A DNA stretch of 64,000 nt from Rugalucina vietnamica (Eukaryota > Mollusca > Bivalvia > Lucinida > Lucinidae): the NCBI GenBank assembly GCA_964017185.1, contig OZ024869.1, positions 64,990,931 to 65,054,930 of the forward strand, read 5' to 3'. Below are positions 33,802 to 46,694 of the stretch, piece by piece. The position numbers and the translations under genes are program-made. The first letter of the stretch is position 1. Each line of letters opens with the position of its first letter. The notes below the pieces were generated by a model. That model ran no database searches. It worked only from the letters and a program-made list of their open reading frames with translations, and was not told where the DNA came from.

Positions 33802-35029
33802 AATTGTCAAGTCGATGATACTCACTAGAAACAAAGGTATTTACAGTTGTTTCTATATAGAATAGACAATAATTCTAATGCAATTTTATCTTTCTTTTTT
33901 TCCCAATGAACTCAATGGAAATGTAACTAACTGTGAGAAAATTTAACAAAAATTCACATTAAATGAAACTGTAACATAACATTGCTCTTTTGCAATGTCA
34001 AACTTTCTGTAAACAATGCACAAAATGTATTTCTTTTAATTTTGGTTGTGCTTCACTCATACAGTATCTGGTTTAGTTTTCTTCACTCTGAACCATCTTT
34101 CATTAATAGATGATGTCTGTCTGGTATAGATGATGTTTGCTGGGTAGATTTCATAACCAATTCACACTTGCTGCAATGATGTGACTTACAACATTATCTG
34201 CCCATCCTTGTGTTAGTCTTAGACAAATAATTAATACAGTTTGCTATGAAATATGCATCTTATCTGTTCTTCTGTATACAAAAATCTTTTTCTTGCACAC
34301 CAGATAGAGAAATCCTACATTTAACCCTGTGTGAGAAATTCTTATCTCACCCTTGTTATCTCACCCCAGGCACACCTGCGTGCACGTTTTTAACATTGGT
34401 TGTATAGAACATCACATAACGTCGTAGTTAAGCGCACACATCTCAATGACATCAGAAACGTTCTATTTCAAAATGGCAGATGCAACTGAAGTGCTTTTTC
34501 CAACATAAATGTTATGAAAATCAAGCATTGCCACATTAAGGCATGCAAGAAAAAGAATCTTTCATTCGTGTCAGGGATGGACCCTCGGGTCACAGTTTGG
34601 AATCACTCGGCGAGCCTCATGATGCCAAAGTGACCCTCAGGAAATATTTGTCTATCCATCCCTGACACTCATGTAAGATTCTTATAAGCTCACACCATGG
34701 TTTCATATCTTTGCCACTCCATCTACAGCATTTTTGTAGACGACAAGTACAAGTATTGAAAACATTAAAATTTATACAAGACAATAAATTAAGAGTCTCA
34801 AGAATTCCATTAGATCACATTTGATGCACAAAGGCCTGGGCAGAAAGTGCAGACCATGGCCTGACTGCTTTCTGAGGCGCAGCCAGATCAGGGTTTACAT
34901 TATTGCAATTTTCCATGCACCATTTCAAGGAATAACATTGAAGAAAAGTCCCCTTGCCCAACTTTTAGAGTGATATCAGCACACTTTCTGATGTTTGAGA
35001 ATTTAGAAAATTCACATTTTGTTTTAATT
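33802..35029. other. 3' flank of UNC50 with one foldback
   Basis: Probably includes the UNC50 3' UTR. At 34553-34685 there is an inverted repeat with arms containing GTGTCAGGGATGGA and TCCATCCCTGACAC, extended outward by AAGAATCTT-type matches. This looks like a small MITE. Nothing else is recognised. Confidence 0.5.
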
Positions 35030-38000
35030 TCATGACTCCCCTACTCTATAATGGTAGAAGTTACACAATCCTTGACTGAAGTTCCAGTTCAATGCTAGAG
35101 ACAGTATGTACACTAACAACACACCCATGATTGGAAATAACAAGGGCCTGGTGTTCTTGAGAAATGGTAGAGCTGTAACAGAGGAAAATTACATTACAGA
35201 TATTTAATTTTTGTACATGTATTTGCTGTTTAACATCAAAACTAAACAGCTGAGGTATGGTCTAGAGCAGTAAGTTATCCGAACAATAATTTTCCTGGAC
35301 AGGCAACAACTAGGCTGTATACAAGTATTCCAAACCCATCTCATCACAAATAACTGATGACAAAAGAATTTGCAACATCTGCTGTGATCCAGAATCAGAT
35401 GATCTACCAATTGATGTCACGGATGAAACTCAAATATATATTCTTGCATGAAGCATGAAATTCACGTGCCGTTTGAACATGAGTTTTGGCCGACGTCATT
35501 GGTCAATGTGATAAGACAGCACGTGTTTCGCAGAAACAAATGGCCGTTGAAGAAGCTCCGCGGTTTTCGGTGAGTTTTCATGTTGCTAATATTATTTTCA
35601 TGAGATTTTAAGTGGATTAGAGCGAAAATGTAACAATAGCGATCAACCGTGGTTTGTTTCAGTGTTCAAACATTCGCTGGATCACTCAGAAGGGGTTTGA
35701 ACATGCAGCCTTGTGTTCAAACACCTTCCTCGTGATCCATCGAATGTTTGAACACTGAAAACCATGGTTGATCCCTATAAGCATTTACTTTGGTTAGTAT
35801 GATTAATTTATGTCAACTAAGAAAAAATATTTAAATATTCAAACTTAAATAAATAGGCCCTATGAAGGGAAACCTGCTTAACTAGATTTAGTCAAGGTAA
35901 TACAACATGAATCCATAAGAATATTACACAAATTTTCAATATTTGACATCAAGTATTCAACTGATTATTTTCAGAAACAATAAATGACTTACCACTGTAG
36001 CCTAAAAATGTGATGTAAATATAGTAGCCCACTGCTATCAACCACAGGGTGTTACCAACAAATCTCCCCAGAAACCATTCCTGTATTATTATTGCTGAAA
36101 AATATGGGTTAAAAACTGCAACATTATGCGAAAAGAGGCAAAAATGGTCTAACTGCAAATATCTAAAAGAAAACATGTACGGCTGATCATGTGTTCTAGA
36201 TGAGAGTGATTCTTACTTTTCAGAAAAGGTTATTTTAATACAATCACTAAATAATGTTTGAAACTGAAATCCATTTCATAAGGCAATTCAATATACCGTA
36301 TTCGTTCTAATTAGTGCACATGCTCCAAAAAGCGCACACCCCGGTCATTTTCGAAAAACATGTGCATAAGCGCACACTGCTCGAACAGTATATTGGTACT
36401 TAACATCAATTCTATTCCGCTTATCGGAAAAGATGGCGATAACGTCATCGATAACATTACCTGTGAACTCACGGGTACAGAGTCAATATATACCCAGACA
36501 TATTTGTGCAGGGTAATGTGTCTTAAATTGTTAATATACATTGAAATCAAAGCCGAATTAACTAAAAATAAACTAACTTAATATTAGAACCACTGAAAAA
36601 GAAATATCCGCTGTCTGTCTGAAATTATTTTGGCAAAGTTTGTTTTAAACTCTGAAAACTGAATGAGCTTCTGAGAAAGTTACATGTAATTGGATAACTT
36701 CGTCCAATTAATTCACTTATTATTTTCATTTCACAATTTTCTAGATTTATTTTTATCTAACAGCAGCTTATATTTCACGATTCTTTTTTGTAATTATGAT
36801 AATTTAATAGAACCAGAGGACCAATGGTCCTGTAAACGCTCACCTGAGATCTGCTGCATATACCAATAAACATGTTTGAATATTATGGTATTTAACCCCA
36901 GTGCAGGGGCAGATGAAGCCCTTGGGTCATTTTCTTTTTTTTCAGAATAATCAATATTCTGTCCATTTGCCAATTTCCTGCTGGCTTTTCCCTTCAAATG
37001 ACATTTTAACAGTTTTCGCCATTCAAATGCATGGGCAACCCATGTTGACCTCACCATAAACTTGGTCAAGGTCATCACAGGGTCATGATTTATATATACA
37101 TTTGAGTACTTCAGCCATCAATGCTTCACGCCAAGTTTCCTTGAAATCAGTCTATTGGTTTCAGAGAAGATTTTTGAAGGGTTTTTACCATATATGGGCA
37201 TGGCGGCCATCTTGGTCATGTGACCTAAATTATTAATATACACATTGGGTCCCCCATCCTATGGATGCTTCACATAAAATTTGGCTTTAATTGGCCAAGC
37301 GGTTTCTGAGATGTTTGAATATTATGGTAATATACATGTATATTGCCCCGGGGGGCCATATAAGCCCTTAGGTCCAACTTTTTTCAGAATCATTAATTTT
37401 CACCTCAAATGAATTTTTTAAAAAGTTTTCCCCACTCAAATGCATAGGCAACCTATGTTGACCTTGTCGTAAAATAGGTCAAGGTCACCACAGGGTCATG
37501 ATTTATATAAACATTGAAGTACTTTAGCCATTGATGCTTCATGCCAAGTTTCTTTGAAATCGGTCCACCAGTTCCCGAGAAGAAGATTTTTGAAGGGTTT
37601 TTACCGTATATGGGCATGGCGGCCATCTTGGTCATGTGACCTAGATTATTTATATACACATTGATTCCCCTATTCTATAGATGCTTCACATAAAATTTGG
37701 CTTTGATTTGCCAAGCGGTTTCAGAGGAGAAGATGTTTGAATATCATGGTAATATACATATATAATGCCCTGGGGTGGGGGCAGATGAGCCCCTTGGGTC
37801 CAATTTTTTTCAGAATCATTAGTATTCAGTCCTACTGCCCATTTCCTGCAAGACTTTCACTTTAAAAGACTTTTTAAAAGTTTTCTCCATTCAGATGCAT
37901 TGGCGACCTATGTTGACATTGCTGTAAAATAGGTCAAGGTCATCACAGGGTCATGATTTATATACACATTGTAGTACTTCAGCCATCAATACTTCATGCC

Positions 38001-41000
38001 AAGTTTCATTGAAATCAGTCCACGTTCTGGAGAAGATTTTTGAAGGGTTTTTACCATATATGGGCATGGCGGCCATCTTGGTCATGTGACCTGGATTATT
38101 TATATACACATTGGCTACCCCTTCCTATTGATGCTTCACATAAAATTTGGCTTTGATTGGCCAAGCGGTTTCAGGAAGAAGACGTTTGAACATTATGGAG
38201 ATAAACATGTATATTGCCCCGGGGTGGAGACACATGAGCCTCTGGGGTCCAATTTTTTTTCAGAATCATTAATATTCAGTCCTGCTGCCCATTTCCTGCA
38301 AGACTTTCACTTTAAATGACATTGTAAAAGTTTTTCCCATTCAAATGCATTGGCGACCTAGGTTGACCTTGCCGTAAAATAGATCAAGGTCATCACAGGG
38401 TCATGATTTATATATACATTGTAGTACTGGAGCCATCAATGCTTCATGCCAAGTTTCGTTGAAATGGGTCCACCGGTTCTGGAGAAGAAGTTTTTTTAAG
38501 GCTTTTTTACCATATATGGGCATGGTGGCCATCTTGGTCATGTGACCTGGATTTCTTATGTACACATTGGTTCCCCCTTCCTAAAGACGATTCATATAAA
38601 ATTTGGCTTTGATTGGCCTGCCGGTTTCAGAGGAGAAGATCTTTGAAATTGTGGACAGACGTGCGACAGACGTACGAAGGATGGACGCCGGATCATGGCC
38701 ATCCTATAAGCTCACCTTGTGAGCCTAACGGCTCAGGTGAGCTAATAATAGATAGAAATGTACAATAACTGTGCCACTGAAGTTGCTGGAGTTTTACATA
38801 TCCAAGCATGTGTGGTATGTTATTTAAATCTTAAATATGTCTCCTCCAACAACAGATACTACAAAACGACAGCAGAAATACTACAGCGTAAAATTGTCAT
38901 AAAATTTCAATGTAATTTGAGGCTGAAGTGCCTGACATTGTGTGCTTATAAAATAACGAAAGATCAAACCCGTCCGTGCTTGCCGAAAAATCAAAATATT
39001 TAACTATAAATAAAAACGGAAATATTGCGCTATTCAGAATATTTTCCTTCCAAATTCAAAATATATGCATTCTGGGAACAATCTTTCCTCATTACACAAC
39101 AAAACGTTTAAAGATTTTGGCGTTTTGGGTCTACGTATATTGGCTTTAAATACAGCCGCCATTACTGATTTGTACCCGTCGTGAAAGTGACCCGGATGCT
39201 GGCTGACGACGTCACGTCATCTTTTCTGATAATCGGAATACATTAATACCGCATTAGACACATTGACACTTAACTGTAAATTATCAAAACTACTTTGTAA
39301 CAATTTGAACACTTAAATAACATCACCACATTGTTATTTCAGCATTTTGGTCTGTTGTTTTCGTTCGTTGTGTGCGCTAATTAGAATGACATTTTGTTAC
39401 CTTTTGAAAAGTTTAGCGCACTGTGTGCTAATAAATACGGTATTTTTGGGGGAGAAAAGTCAAAATTACAATTTAACAGTTGTTATATCAAACAGTTAAA
39501 CCACACTTGTCCTCTATTGGAGGGAATGGTAGTGCATAAAATTCTGAACTGAGAGGTCCTGTGTTCAATCCCCACATGAGGCACTGTGGCAGATTACTAG
39601 TAGTTAGTGCACATACTTTTCAAAAGTGGCAAATGCTCTCTTTGCAGTTGTCAGTGTATAGCCACGGAAATATTTTCATGACCAAGTCTTCATAAAACAT
39701 TTTTTTAGAAATTTAGCAGACATGGGGATCGATCATGGATCTACTTTAATACAAATCAGACATGCTATCAGAGCTACAACACACTCGCTTTATAAGTGGT
39801 CAATTATACTTACGATGAAGTATTACAAGTTGAAAAAGATGAAGGATCATTAATAAAGGAAAGAAAGCGTTTAGATGAACATCAAAAGCATAGCCCCATT
39901 CCACATCCTGACCTCTAGGGGGAGCTGTGATCATATATCTATTTGTTACAAACCTGAAATTATAAAGATACATGGACAAAGAAATCATTATAGAACAAAA
40001 ATATAACATGTTTGATGTTTTGCATTTTCGTTTATTACTTTCCTTGTGGTATTGTTTTTGTTTGTTTTATCTAGTCAATTCATGTCTTCAGAATTATTGA
40101 TACCTACAGAAAACACATAGAGGGTTGAGACCTGAGCTTTTGAGCATACAAACACACAGCTTATCAGCTCTACCATTTATTCCACTTAAAATTATTATTA
40201 TACTTGAATAGCTCTTTCTTATGTTAGTGACCATAGGCTGTATATCCCAAGCAATGAAATAACTGTGTGTTGTCAACAAATGAACTGTACTTACCAGAAA
40301 AATGTAGCGACTAGAAGTCCTATCCCAATACAGTCCACAAATATTACCCACAGGATAAACTTCAGAAACCCAACAAACTGGAGTTTCAGATATACTGCAA
40401 ACCCTATTGAGGAGACTGAAAAATTGAATAGATTTGTGAAATGCACATTCTCAAAATCATTCAGTTACAGAATTCAATTTTTCTCAAGTGTACCCCAGTG
40501 CCACAGATAAGCAGGGTGTACCCACAATCAATGTTTTGAGCATAAATATTCAAAATATCCTTTTTTCCATCAAATGTTTAATTTTAACAGCTGAAAAAAT
40601 CTCTGTATATTCACTATATTGCATGGTCAAGTTTTCGTCATGTAGATTAACATAATTGTACAATAATGACTGTACAAGAATCTGCTGGGCCCAGTTGTTC
40701 AAAACTAACGACGTCGTTAGTTAACGTTCCGTTAAAATTTCAAACATTAATATTACAAATACACTGTTATTTTTTGTTGAAAAAATGTGAGAATCCTTTG
40801 CACTGCAAAGGATTCTCACATTTTTTCAACAAAAAATAACAGTGTATTTGTTACTTTTGCTGATATTTGCTTAAAAATTTATGTCTTAACGATATCGTTA
40901 AGCTAACGATGCTTTGAACAACTGGGTCCAGATATATACTTACCAAACAACCAGAAACTGAGGAGAACAAGAAAAGCAGGATCATCTCGTGCCCACTGGT

Positions 41001-44000
41001 TCTTTGTATCTGGAAAATAAGTTATGCAAATTGGCATGCCTTGTTGTTTCAGTCTTCTCAAATGTTGTTATTTTTGTTTTCAATTTTAAGAAGTGTCAGA
41101 ATTATCAAGATTACAGAATATTTTGTCATCTCCAAATCACCATTTGATATTTTGCTATGAAAAGAAATCGATCAGCATCACGGGGGTGATTCAATTGATA
41201 CCACCTGTGCTGTCGTCCGAGACGTTACTGCATATATTGCTGTCGTCCGAGTATTCCGGTTTTCGTCCGAGTACTACGGCTGTCGTTATCATCGGTGCCC
41301 CTATTTCAGTGCCCACAGGGCCAACAGATCGTCGCTAATCAGCGCATTTATCACCGAAAATTGTCAAGAAGGTATTTATCGTTATTACAAAGTTTTTTTT
41401 TAACGTCTTTCCAGTTTTCTTAACATAAAGACAATCACAGGAATTTATTTTTAGTACAAAACATCGTTTTCTCGCGTGTTTTTCTTACTTTCAACACATG
41501 CAACCATTCCATGTAAGCGAAAGTATCAGGGATATTACGCTTTCCATTTAGCCTTTGAAAGCTGTAATCATTTACCCAATTCATTGCGTCGTTCAAATTT
41601 TATTTCCCGTTTTTAAAAAGCGTGATACGGCTGTCGCTGACCCCTGATACGGCTGGCATTTGTTTATTGATCAGTACGATACGGCTGTCGATAGTATTTC
41701 GAGATGGCATATTGTCCATTGAAATCAAATTCAACATATTTTATGCATTTATTTTGTAGTTTCTGAATAATTTTCGTATGCTACTCATAAAAGGACGACT
41801 ATACGGACCGCTAGAAAGCATAACCTCGAAAAACACAAATGCTACAAATAGTCTCTTCTGTAATGTCATATGAGATAATTAGTGAAGTTATATGAATGAA
41901 CAATGCGTCTCTAAGTACAAACTTTGCATAACATGTTTTCTGGAAATGAAAACGATTTATAAGTTGACACAGTGTCGGGAAACAAACTCCGTGTATGTTA
42001 TATTTTGTGCATACGTTAGAGAGCGCGTTCGTACTGCACATACTGTCGGAAATCACGCATTGCTATGTTCATATGAAAGAAAATATTTCACACATATCCT
42101 ATCATATGCGGCATAGTATAAGAACTCTTTAGCAAACTTTTCTTTCTTTGAAACATTTGTCAACATCTAGAACACTTCGGAACTTAAAATGTTTCGAAGT
42201 GTTCTCGGCGACCAGATAAAAGTATGTGATTTTTTTTACAGTTTCATATACAGTCATATGATAGTATATTTAAAATATTTCACAAATGACTCATGCAAAC
42301 GGCATCACAAATTTTCCGAACTTAGGTCGGACAACGCACTCGAATAGCAGAATAATTAGCTCTTTCCCAACGAGGTAGTCATCCGGCTATGTCGCAACCA
42401 AAACCAAAGGCAACGAACACAACAGAGTGGCAGGCAAAATAAGCAGTCGTATCATGAAGATAAACCACCTTTCGTGGGACGCCGATGAGCGTATTTACTA
42501 GGGACAACGCCGAGAACCATTTTTCCTGGGCACATAGAGGTAGGCACAATTAGCAATCGTATCATGAAGATAAACCACTTGTCCTGGGATGCCGATTAGC
42601 TTATTTACTGGGAAAAACAGCGAAAACCATTTCTCCTGGGGACATTTTATAAAGAAAGAAAATAAAAATAGTGTTCAACTGGCGAACATATGTAACAAAA
42701 AATATTGATGTAATTAAGTTAAAATCCAAACCAGAAATTTAGAGATTATTATTATAATCAACAAAACCATTTTTCCTAGGAAAGCGAAACCACCATTTCT
42801 ACGAGGACTGCGAAAAGGAAAAACGGTACGATGAAATTAAACAATGTGCTAAGCTGGCTAAAAGATATAAATATAAAAAATGCCGATGCAGTAAAGCCAA
42901 AACCGAAGATACTAGGCGGATAGGAGACCAACTTTACTAGTTCACCAAAAAGTAAATTCGCGAAACCAAGAAAAGGGGGGGGGGGGGTCAAATAAAAATA
43001 TAAAATCATTGTATTCGACTGGCTAAATCAACATCCCAACCCAAAGACATCCCAAGCGGGACAGAAAGAACAACACAAATGTCACAGAGCACAACCAACA
43101 CACGTGAACCTTTGTATCGCAGAGCAGAATATTACACTTCGCGTCATTTAATGACATTTGAGAGCGACTACAAGAAAATATACACATGAATGCAATATTA
43201 TAAGGTTATATGTACTAGTCATTTGTAACAACGGGCCCCCACCACCGGGGAATAGCGGGAATTTTGACTTTTGGTCCAGCAAATCATCGCTAAAAGCAAT
43301 CCTCGCTAAAAAACCCACCATGTGAGGACTGCTTGTTGGTAAAACCACTGCTGTTTTCTCCACATGCTGCTTTTAATTTCACGGCCCGTTTCCCACGCAC
43401 TGCCGTAGCACAACTTTGGTCAAAGCCCTGCTCATTTCCAAGGCTGCCCCCGCCCTCCCCGGGGATGGGGGCGGACGGGCGTGGTTACAAATGGCTAAAG
43501 TGCATTACACAAATGATCAATCAGTGTGTCTTTTTCCGCTGTAAGACAATCCTGACGCTCATCAAAGTTTAAATTGTATACCTTACACTTTCTGATTTGG
43601 ATAATGCATGCGAAAATGAGACAGCAAGGCAACCGGTCACTGTATAGACGACGTTCAATATTCACATTTGAAAGTGCGGCGGTGTGTCATGTAAATATCT
43701 TACTTCGTGTAACCAACCCACCGTGGTTTATCGTTAGAAATATGAACAAAGTGAAATAGATGTTATTTCATTCATATTTCTGAAATCTAGGGTGCCTTAA
43801 ACTTAGTTTTACCCATATATTTTCAATTATTACCTGTTCTAAATTGTCGACATCCGTAACGAGTTTAACCGACAGCCGTATCACACATATTTACAACTGA
43901 TCGACAGCAGTAACACAAAAAGTTAAACGCCCCTTCAAATTCTTTCTGCTTTGGATTTTTTTATAACTGTAAAAGGTTTTATCTTTGCAGTAATGTTTTC

Positions 44001-46365
44001 CATGTTGTTCAATAAATGGTTAGAACTGAGAGATGCTGATTATTAAAGTATTTGCATATTTATGTGATTTTTGCTTTTTTACGATTAAACACATGGTTGT
44101 ATGCAAACTAGCGACCCAAAAACCCGTACAAACATATTGCACGATAGACAAATATCTAACAACACATTCTAGCAGAAAAAAGGATAAATAATACCTTCAA
44201 ATACAATCACGAGCCGCTTTTACGTGTGTACTGTTTGTGTAACGACAGCCGTAGTACTCGGACGAAAACCGGAATACTCGGACGACAGCAATATATGCAG
44301 TAACGTCTCGGACGACAGCACAGGTGGTATCAATTGAATCACCCCCGTGAGCATATGCATCTGTAATTGGTTACAATACAAGACCTGTCAAACCTCAAAC
44401 TCATACCCAAAATTTCAAGACTGTAGCAAACATGCCAGCTTGTGTTGGAACAAAAAATGTGGAAAAAATCTAGAAATCTACTCACTTTTTCTGTACTGGA
44501 AATTTCTGTATCTGAAAATTGATAAAAAAGAGAACTCAGGCTTGGCAACCATTGGTAAATACAATATACATGTATTTACACCACACACTGCCACCTTAAA
44601 ATGACAAATGGTTTTAATTTTTCAAGGTCTAATAAATTTCATTCTAATTAGCGAATTATCTACACAATAACCTTAAACAATATGAGAGCAAGTCCAGCAT
44701 TTGAAGTTATCACAACTTTTAAAAGTACATGTATTCCAACCTTTGTTTAATCTTTGTGTTTGAATTGATGCTTTACGCCCCAGTCAACAGCATTGGTCAT
44801 GTTAGGACTTCTCCTCCATTTTATGGAACTTTTACCCAAAATGAGGATGTCATGACATCCAACAAGTGCTTGAAATATAACCATCCAACTAAGCCAATAA
44901 GGCTTATATGTATGGATGTTTGACTTGAAGCCACTTTTCCTGGGCAAGCTCACGCCTGAGCAGTTAAAAAGCAGTCACATTAGCGTGTAAGCAAAATGTG
45001 CACGAGAGTGTTGAAAAAATTGCAAAATTCCACACACGCCAGACGCACGTGTCGCTAAAAATCGTTGCACGTTTCGTGCATGTTTGGGATCCAAAAAAAT
45101 TTAAACATGCTTAAAAATTTTCTAGAAGCTCGGCCTGTCCCGAGCATGTGACTTATACATTTCGAATCAGTTCCACACGCATAACAGGCGCGTTGAATAC
45201 GCTTCGAATGCCTTTGGTGCATGTTTTAGGCACGTCAGTGTACGCTCCATGTGCATTCCAATTTTATGAGATATTGCTTCAGCAGCGTGCCCCAAGCGTG
45301 TGTGAGATGCGCGTTGAACGTTTGCTGTGCATCTAAGTGCATCACGCGCTAATAATAATGTGCGACTGCTAAAGCGAGTTAAAGGTACAAATCTATTTTT
45401 ATACCGCCAAAATCTTCACCGTGTTGAGATTTTGCCCAGCGCGCGTTTGGGTTATAAGGTGATGTGTGACTGCTGCAGTTTTAAGCAGTAATTGGATGGT
45501 CAGTCCATAGCATATAAGCTTTGCCTGGAGGCACATTAAAACCTGGCACAAGCAGCCCGTCTATTTCTTTAGGCCCCAATGGGCGGGTGCCCATATTCCC
45601 ACCCAACCACCCTTTATTCCAAGACCTAGTAATTTAAGACCTAGTTTAAATACACCTTCTATGATATAATGGTGGCTAAGTTAGTGTAAATTACTGACAT
45701 TTTGAGCCTTGCTGTGTGAGCATATATGCACTGCTTTTTTTTTTTTTTTTTTTTTTTTTTTTGTTGTTGTTGTTGTGTAATTTTTTTCGAAAAAAAACCT
45801 GCTTATTGGAGCATAAAAGGCTTTTAGAACGAAAACAATATTGTCTTACTTTCACTCAAAACCTCTGTTATATAGGTATATTTTCTAGGTTTTATAACAA
45901 TCATTATCCAATGAAATGAACTTGATTTACAAAATAAACAAAATCGAAACAATTATCGAGTCAATTTTGAGGTAATGCATGTCACTAATAGGTCATGTAC
46001 ACTTATTCAGAAATTAAATGGGCATGTATAGAATTTAAATGTATTCAGCAGGACATTTTAAATGACAATTCAAATTCTAGTAAAACTGAATCAATAGGTA
46101 AAAATTGTTCCACGACTTACACTTTCTGTGGTGCAACAAATAGATAAATCATCTGCCAGAATGCATACTCAAAGTCCATCTGTTTAAATTTCAGTAATCG
46201 GCGTAGATATTTCTGTCGTTTAGCATGAGCCGATGGCTTCTGTTCCTGTCTGTGTGTATCGTCAGGTGGCTTGTGGGACAGGAATGGAGATGATGCCACA
46301 GAGGAGGCAGCAGGGGACATGGGAGGGGACACACTTCGGTAGGCAAAGGCATCTCTCTCTGCCAT
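35030..46365 (-). CDS. UNC50: UNC50, Golgi multipass membrane protein (nicotinic receptor trafficking), 280 aa
   Basis: Seven coding exons on the minus strand: 46365-46121 (acceptor of the exon at 46373), 44511-44486 (26-nt microexon), 41009-40944, 40415-40295, 39953-39814, 36094-35993 and 35172-35030. They sum to 843 nt and all phases fit. Diagnostic sequence includes KYLRRLLKFKQMDFEYAFWQM, VYRNFQYRK, NQWARDDPAFLVLL, DVEWGYAFDVHLNAFFPLL and GNTLWLIAVGYYIYITFLGY, as expected for UNC50. The family has several membrane spans, acts in the Golgi, and in nematodes is needed for assembly or trafficking of nicotinic acetylcholine receptors. The N-terminal region (residues 1-50, Ser/Pro rich) is longer than in vertebrate UNC50 (about 259 aa) and diverged. 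ATG 46365 is preceded by TTTCCAG, so a non-coding 5' exon probably exists upstream. Introns carry several transposons. Confidence 0.95.
35645..35775 (+). repeat. Foldback repeat with about 40-bp arms in UNC50 intron 6
   Basis: Arms contain CAGTGTTCAAACATTCG and CGAATGTTTGAACACTG, with GGATCAC/GTGATCC and AACCGTGG/CCATGGTT extending both ends. Confidence 0.8.
36294..39442 (+). mobile_element. TA-flanked 3.1 kb element with TACCGTATT ends in UNC50 intron 5
   Basis: The left end TACCGTATTCGTTCTAATTAG and right end (inverted) TACCGTATTTATTAGCACAC share short imperfect inverted repeats. The right subterminal CGCTAATTAGAATGAC mirrors the left. If the outer TA is the target duplication, this fits Tc1/mariner-like elements, but no transposase is visible. 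It hosts the family A element at 36811-38745. Confidence 0.55.
36811..38745 (-). mobile_element. Helitron-like element family A, copy 4 (longest, four monomers)
   Basis: The left edge AACCAGAGGACC-AAT-GGTCC is followed by GCTCACCTGAG. The right edge is GAGCC-TAAC-GGCTC then AGGTGAGCTAA, with GACGGACGCCGG-like sequence just inside. Four monomers of about 415-453 bp are marked by GTCAAGGTCATCACAGGG near 37062, 37476, 37928 and 38381. It is nested in the TA-flanked element of UNC50 intron 5. Confidence 0.75.
39490..39600 (+). repeat. tRNA-derived SINE fragment in UNC50 intron 5
   Basis: GGAATGGTAGTGCATAAAA and, 30 bp on, GTGTTCAATCCCC resemble A and B boxes. A related B-box-like GATCGATCCCC is seen on the other strand near 39725. 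Confidence 0.4.
40515..40645 (+). repeat. Foldback MITE, family E, right half only
   Basis: Starts at GTGTACCCACAATCAATG and ends at CAAGTTTTCGTCATGTAG, the same order as the right half of the copy at 19958-20230. In UNC50 intron 3. Confidence 0.7.
40685..40931 (+). mobile_element. MITE family F, intact copy with 93-bp perfect palindrome, UNC50 intron 3
   Basis: The ends CTGGGCCCAGTTGTTCAAAA and TTTGAACAACTGGGTCCAG are inverted repeats, with GTTAGTTAACG-type inner repeats. The centre (40757-40849) is two 46-nt arms, perfect complements, around a single C at 40803. Confidence 0.85.
41179..44349 (+). mobile_element. 3171-bp non-autonomous DNA transposon with perfect 110-bp TIRs, UNC50 intron 2
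   Basis: 41179-41288 and 44240-44349 are perfect inverted repeats of 110 bp starting CACGGGGGTGATTC. AGCAT flanks both ends (41174-41178 and 44350-44354), a 5-bp target duplication. The TIR contains GCTGTCGTCCGAG twice. Subterminal inverted matches around GATACGGCTGTCG (41628-41700 against 43848-43920) extend the symmetry. The core has a tandem pair of about 110 bp (42430-42650) and a run of G near 42977. No transposase-like ORF is seen. CAC ends and a 5-bp duplication are shared with Transib/ProtoRAG-type elements, but this is only a hint. Confidence 0.85.
44970..45370 (+). mobile_element. Short element with 10-bp-spaced CG motifs, UNC50 intron 1
   Basis: AGCAGTCACATTAGCGTG at the left is mirrored by AGCAGTCGCACA ... 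TTAGCGCGTG at the right (read inverted). The interior is rich in GCGTTGA, ACGCAT and TGCATG motifs at about 10-bp steps, unlike the AT-rich flanks. It resembles in style, not sequence, the element at 7630-8686. Confidence 0.5.
45735..45762 (+). repeat. Poly(T) tract followed by (TTG)n
   Basis: 28 T then five TTG-like units in UNC50 intron 1. Simple sequence, possibly the tail of a minus-strand retroposed element. Confidence 0.85.
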
Positions 46366-46694
46366 AGTGAATCTGGAAATGAAGAGGTTTGTCATTATAT
46401 CACTTCGAGTTTACCAATCAGCTATATTAACAGACAACATCTCAGTATCAAAACAAATGCCATTGAGTTAGAGGCTGTGAAAGCACTGCATCTGCTTGGC
46501 AACAGTCAGAGCATAAACATTGAGACAGGCAATTAATCATTCAGAAAAATACTCTGTCTGGCTAGGGTTAGGGTTAATCCATTTATGACTTATTCAACGA
46601 GCTTTCTCTGCTCTGGATCTGACAGGAGTGTAAGAGTTTGTTTTTTTTCATAGTTAAAGTTTTTGAGAAGAATAGGTGTTTTAGAAATCAACAC

